Origin: Rosellinia necatrix
Taxonomy: Eukaryota > Ascomycota > Sordariomycetes > Xylariales > Xylariaceae
Length of the DNA: 64,000 nucleotides
Reading direction: 5' to 3'
Assembly: GCA_021209875.1 (NCBI GenBank)
Contig: JAGYVD010000009.1
Span: 930,001 to 994,000 of the forward strand
The notes beneath the pieces are model-generated. The model saw only the letters and a list, made by a program, of their open reading frames with translations. It did no database searches and was not told the origin of the DNA. The position numbers and the translations under genes are program-made. Shown here piece by piece: positions 61,139 through 64,000 of this stretch (within the stretch, counting starts at the first letter, position 1; each line of letters opens with the position of its first letter).

Positions 61139-62207
61139 TCACCATGAGCATTGCCTATGATGATAATTATAGTCAAAAGCTTGTAGAACCCCAACTAAAT
61201 GAACGAGCGTGGCTATCACGACTAAAATGTGAAAGATTTGGTGCGAAGACCCAAATATATCAAAAGTCCCAGGCTTGATACACTCTGGGAACCGACACTA
61301 CATTGATATTAGCATGCCTCGCCATGGTTTTTCTCACGCTTAGGAGATTGTTATGCGAGGCCCAGCGGAGCATCATTCACCGACTTACCGCGTAGGTTAT
61401 AGCACCAATCAAGAAGAGGCCGCCCTCAGCCAAGTAGTAGGGCAGGCCCGACTGTTTGGCCATCTGCGTGAACCCGAACATGTGGATCCCGTGGATGATG
61501 GGTGCAAACCCGGATAAGCCAGTCACAACAAACACAACGAGACGGAACGTCCGCCACCTTGGGCCCTGGAAATAGGGCAAGATCATGATCGCTATGCTCA
61601 CGGCGCCCAGGGACACGCTCATGCCCCAGTATATCTTGCGCTCCGTCGGTTCGCACCAGAACCCGACATAGATGCCCGACACGAAGGATCCCACGATCAA
61701 AACGATGATGCCTACGAAGTCGAGGCGCAGCCAGCGCGCCTCCACCTCTCGCGAGTGGCTCATCAATGTATGGTACGCGCTCGAGATGCCGAGGCATGTC
61801 GCGGCGGCGAAGAGTAGAAACGCAAAGACGGCGTAATCGCTTGCGACGACGTTGACGTATGTATGTCGGAGGTATAAAAGAACCCATGCCTCGCCGATAA
61901 AGAGCGCGGCGACAGCGGGTATCAGATGCGTGTAAATGTTCAACGTCTCGTTATGGAGGAAGCCCCAGCTCCGAAGGCAGGCCGTCGTGCTGCGCTCGAT
62001 GGGGCGGTACCCATGTTTGACGAAGGGGTTGTCTTGGTGCCAGGCAGGCAGTTCCTCGAAGGAGATAAGCCCATGTTTGCGGGACCGCGCCTGCTGCTGC
62101 TCGGAGTCGGTGGTTATACAGGAGCTGGGGTGCTTCTCGTCGCCTAACGAAGTGCGACGACTGCTGGGGGGATCTTGGTCGACTTGGATCGGGGCAATCA
62201 ATGGCAT
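61139..62207 (-). CDS. PAQR/Izh-family seven-helix membrane protein (hemolysin-III related)
   Basis: I read complement(join(61139..61297, 61389..62207)), 325 residues. The first exon would end falsely in GAITYAVSR; the donor GTAAGT at 61388 and acceptor AATGTAG ending at 61298 (91 nt, phase 0) add CRFPECIKPGTFDIFGSSHQIFHILV and the seventh helix. After about 60 hydrophilic residues come ELPAWHQDNPFVKHGYRP and the first motif HNETLNIYTHLIPA. The S..YHTLMSHS...RLDFVGI motif and the C-terminal HQIFH motif follow, with seven hydrophobic segments. The conserved Ser, Asp and three His form the zinc site of adiponectin-receptor-type proteins. Yeast Izh proteins influence zinc and sterol homeostasis, and human AdipoR has ceramidase activity. 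The substrate of this protein is unknown. Length is typical of the family. A Cys replaces the more usual Thr at the exon junction (ACRFPE). Confidence 0.9.
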
Positions 62208-64000
62208 CGTGGCTCTGCGGGACGGCTAACGTGAACGAAGGACACTCAACAAAGGCAATCAACGGATAATTAACGAGGGACATTCAATGAAAGACATTTA
62301 GCGAAGGAGGTGCAACGCTGGGACGGGGAGACGAGGAGATGGGAGACGGGAGATGGGGGACGGGAAAGGAGGCGGAGTTGTACGATGGCGCTCGACGCAT
62401 CGACATTATGGTAAGGCGTTCACTGGTGAAATTGAGAGGGGCGGAGAAATTGCGCGCAATGTGGCCGTCTCAGCCGGGTCCGCTAAAACTTCAGGAGCTT
62501 CAGGAGAGGATGGGCGCAGAACGGGCGAACATGGGGAAGAGATGCGCATCGACAATTATGGGCCTCATCTCCATCGTACTAGGCGAATCACGGCTTAGTA
62601 TGCTCTACCTCCTGCCCCAATCAGTATCCATCAGCCTTGCTAGCCAGAGCCCTCCAAGGTGCCTGATTGGTGCAAGTGCCCATGACATCACTAAAAGCCC
62701 CCCCAATTTGTGATCTTGGCCGTGGAGAATGATGGTGGTGTGAAGTCCAGATATTTCCAAGTCTCCCATATCTTCATACCGTCGTAGTCCTTCTCCGTAC
62801 ATTGGTAGGACAGAAGGCCTTGGAGTGGCTTAGTGTTGGCTTTGTTGCATTCCGACCTTTGTAGAATTCCGACCTTTGTAGAAACCAGTGTTTGCATCTT
62901 ATAATTATGCTCCAGTCGCGGTACAATCAATAATTAGCTGTTTTTTTTTTGTTTTTGGTTTTTTAAGAGGAGCGGTGCAGGTGAATCGCCTTGGGCACTC
63001 ATCCTATACACGTCCAACGATCCATGCCATTGCATCTTCTTGACTGTGGAGATTATTATTGTTAGACTAGTTAGACATGGAGGGGGATTTCAGTATGTGG
63101 CCTTTGGTAAGCGCGTAGCGAGCACCCCGGAATGGATAAAAAGACGACTGGGTAGGTATGTAATGGGGTTGGGTCGAAGTCGCGTGCTGTTGTGGCCGAT
63201 ACGTGTGGGCAGATGAACTGTAAGCCGCGTGATAACTATGGTTGGGCTTCGGATGCCCCTGGGTAATCATTTCGCCTGTCTGTAGCGCCCTGTATCGGCT
63301 CTCATGGTTGCCATGATGAAATCATGTGCGTGAAACACTGCTCGATGCATTGAATGTCGATGTCATTTTACTAATGACGAAGTTGGGTGCTGTGAACTTG
63401 CTGTGAGAATAGCTGCGGGGTGATCCCACCGACTTTTTTTTTTTTTTTAGGATATGAATCGCGACTGTATATTTTCAGACCTCACCTTGCCAAGCATCGA
63501 AATAGCCCTAAACTCATTTGTGTCAGCTGTCCACGTCGGATACTTGTGTGGGTATGTGCCGGCAAGATGATGGGCTGCAGCACGGTTGTTGTTAGGGTCA
63601 ATAATGCCTAGTTCTGCGACAGCGCGGAGGAAGCGCCATCATCAGCTATATATTGATTCTGTTGGAATGACAGGTTAGTCGCATCAATTTCTAGGCCAAG
63701 AATGCCGGAAAATGGAAATCGTAAACCTTCGTGCCAGCACTATAAACTAAACAAGCGACGGCAACTCGGCTCGTGTGACCTACAGTGCTCATCCAGCCTG
63801 GCGTCGAGCTGATTCACTTTCCATTATTTAAACCACGCGGCATGGCGATCGTTGACGCACCGTCTGTCTTGAACGCGCCGAACAACAATAACCGTATACC
63901 GCGATAATGCAGGGGTTTTGGTATTTCAAGTCGTGGATAATGTGATGTTGCTACCATTGAGTGCGGTAAACCACGCGAAATCTGTCGCGATGATTCATTA
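62208..64000. other. Upstream region of the PAQR gene to window end
   Basis: The first few hundred bases carry the PAQR promoter and leader, including GGGAGACGGGAGATGG-like purine repeats near 62330-62370. T runs lie at 62942 and 63435. A 67-codon minus-strand frame at 63067-63270 (ending ILKSPSMSN) could be a terminal exon of a gene, but no upstream exon could be found. No gene is supported. Confidence 0.4.

Noticed and set aside
60616..61194. 192-codon minus-strand frame downstream of the PAQR gene
   Set aside because: It overlaps the last PAQR exon in another frame and is otherwise unlike any family. It is best seen as 3' flanking sequence.
63067..63270. 67-codon minus-strand frame ending ILKSPSMSN
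   Set aside because: Composition is plausible for a disordered C-terminus, but no upstream exon or family match could be found, so it is not listed as a gene.
1..64000. CRISPR array, rRNA genes, secondary-metabolite cluster
   Set aside because: No regularly spaced identical repeats with unique spacers, no rRNA-like sequence and no PKS, NRPS, terpene or P450 signatures were noticed. All tandem repeats seen are simple or low-copy direct repeats.

Overview
The window reads as nuclear DNA of a filamentous ascomycete, most likely a Sordariomycete. The genes carry short spliceosomal introns (about 49-177 nt) with GT..AG borders. Several products are typical of Pezizomycotina: a Gti1/Pac2 WOPR regulator, a 2EXR protein, a FunK1-type kinase relic and a DUF2263-type PARG. 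Family and species cannot be fixed from the sequence alone. All exon structures below were inferred by eye from splice signals, reading frame and remembered family patterns; no database search was run.

Layout. 1-3 kb: A+T-rich DNA with a broken FunK1-type kinase gene on the minus strand (about 1248-2765). 3.2-16.4 kb: a compact gene block with a coiled-coil protein (+), a small C-terminally anchored membrane protein (+), a fused LrgA-LrgB-like membrane protein (-), a 2EXR-domain protein (-) and the cleavage/polyadenylation factor CFT2/CPSF2 (-). CFT2 is divergent from the COPII coat gene SEC24 (+, 17.6-20.9 kb). After about 4 kb without a gene come a microbial-type PARG-domain protein (-, 25.0-26.1 kb) and, divergently, an organellar-type asparaginyl-tRNA synthetase (+, 27.9-29.6 kb).

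29.6-48.9 kb is a 19 kb stretch in which I find no convincing gene. It is studded with many different microsatellites and ends in the long leader of a Pac2-type WOPR transcription factor gene (48.9-50.2 kb, +). Another 11 kb stretch follows without a recognisable host gene. It holds one odd A+T-leaning ORF (55.7-56.1 kb) and the LTR of a decayed LTR retrotransposon (about 58.43-58.75 kb). A PAQR/Izh-family seven-helix membrane protein (-, 61.1-62.2 kb) is the last clear gene.

The genes are ordinary, functionally unrelated neighbours (RNA 3'-end processing, COPII budding, mitochondrial translation, ADP-ribose metabolism, membrane proteins). I see no biosynthetic cluster, no CRISPR array and no convincing tRNA or rRNA gene. 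Most notable are the LrgAB fusion with a stop-free in-frame intron, the PARG protein with an altered signature loop, and the very large gene-free space upstream of the WOPR master-regulator gene.
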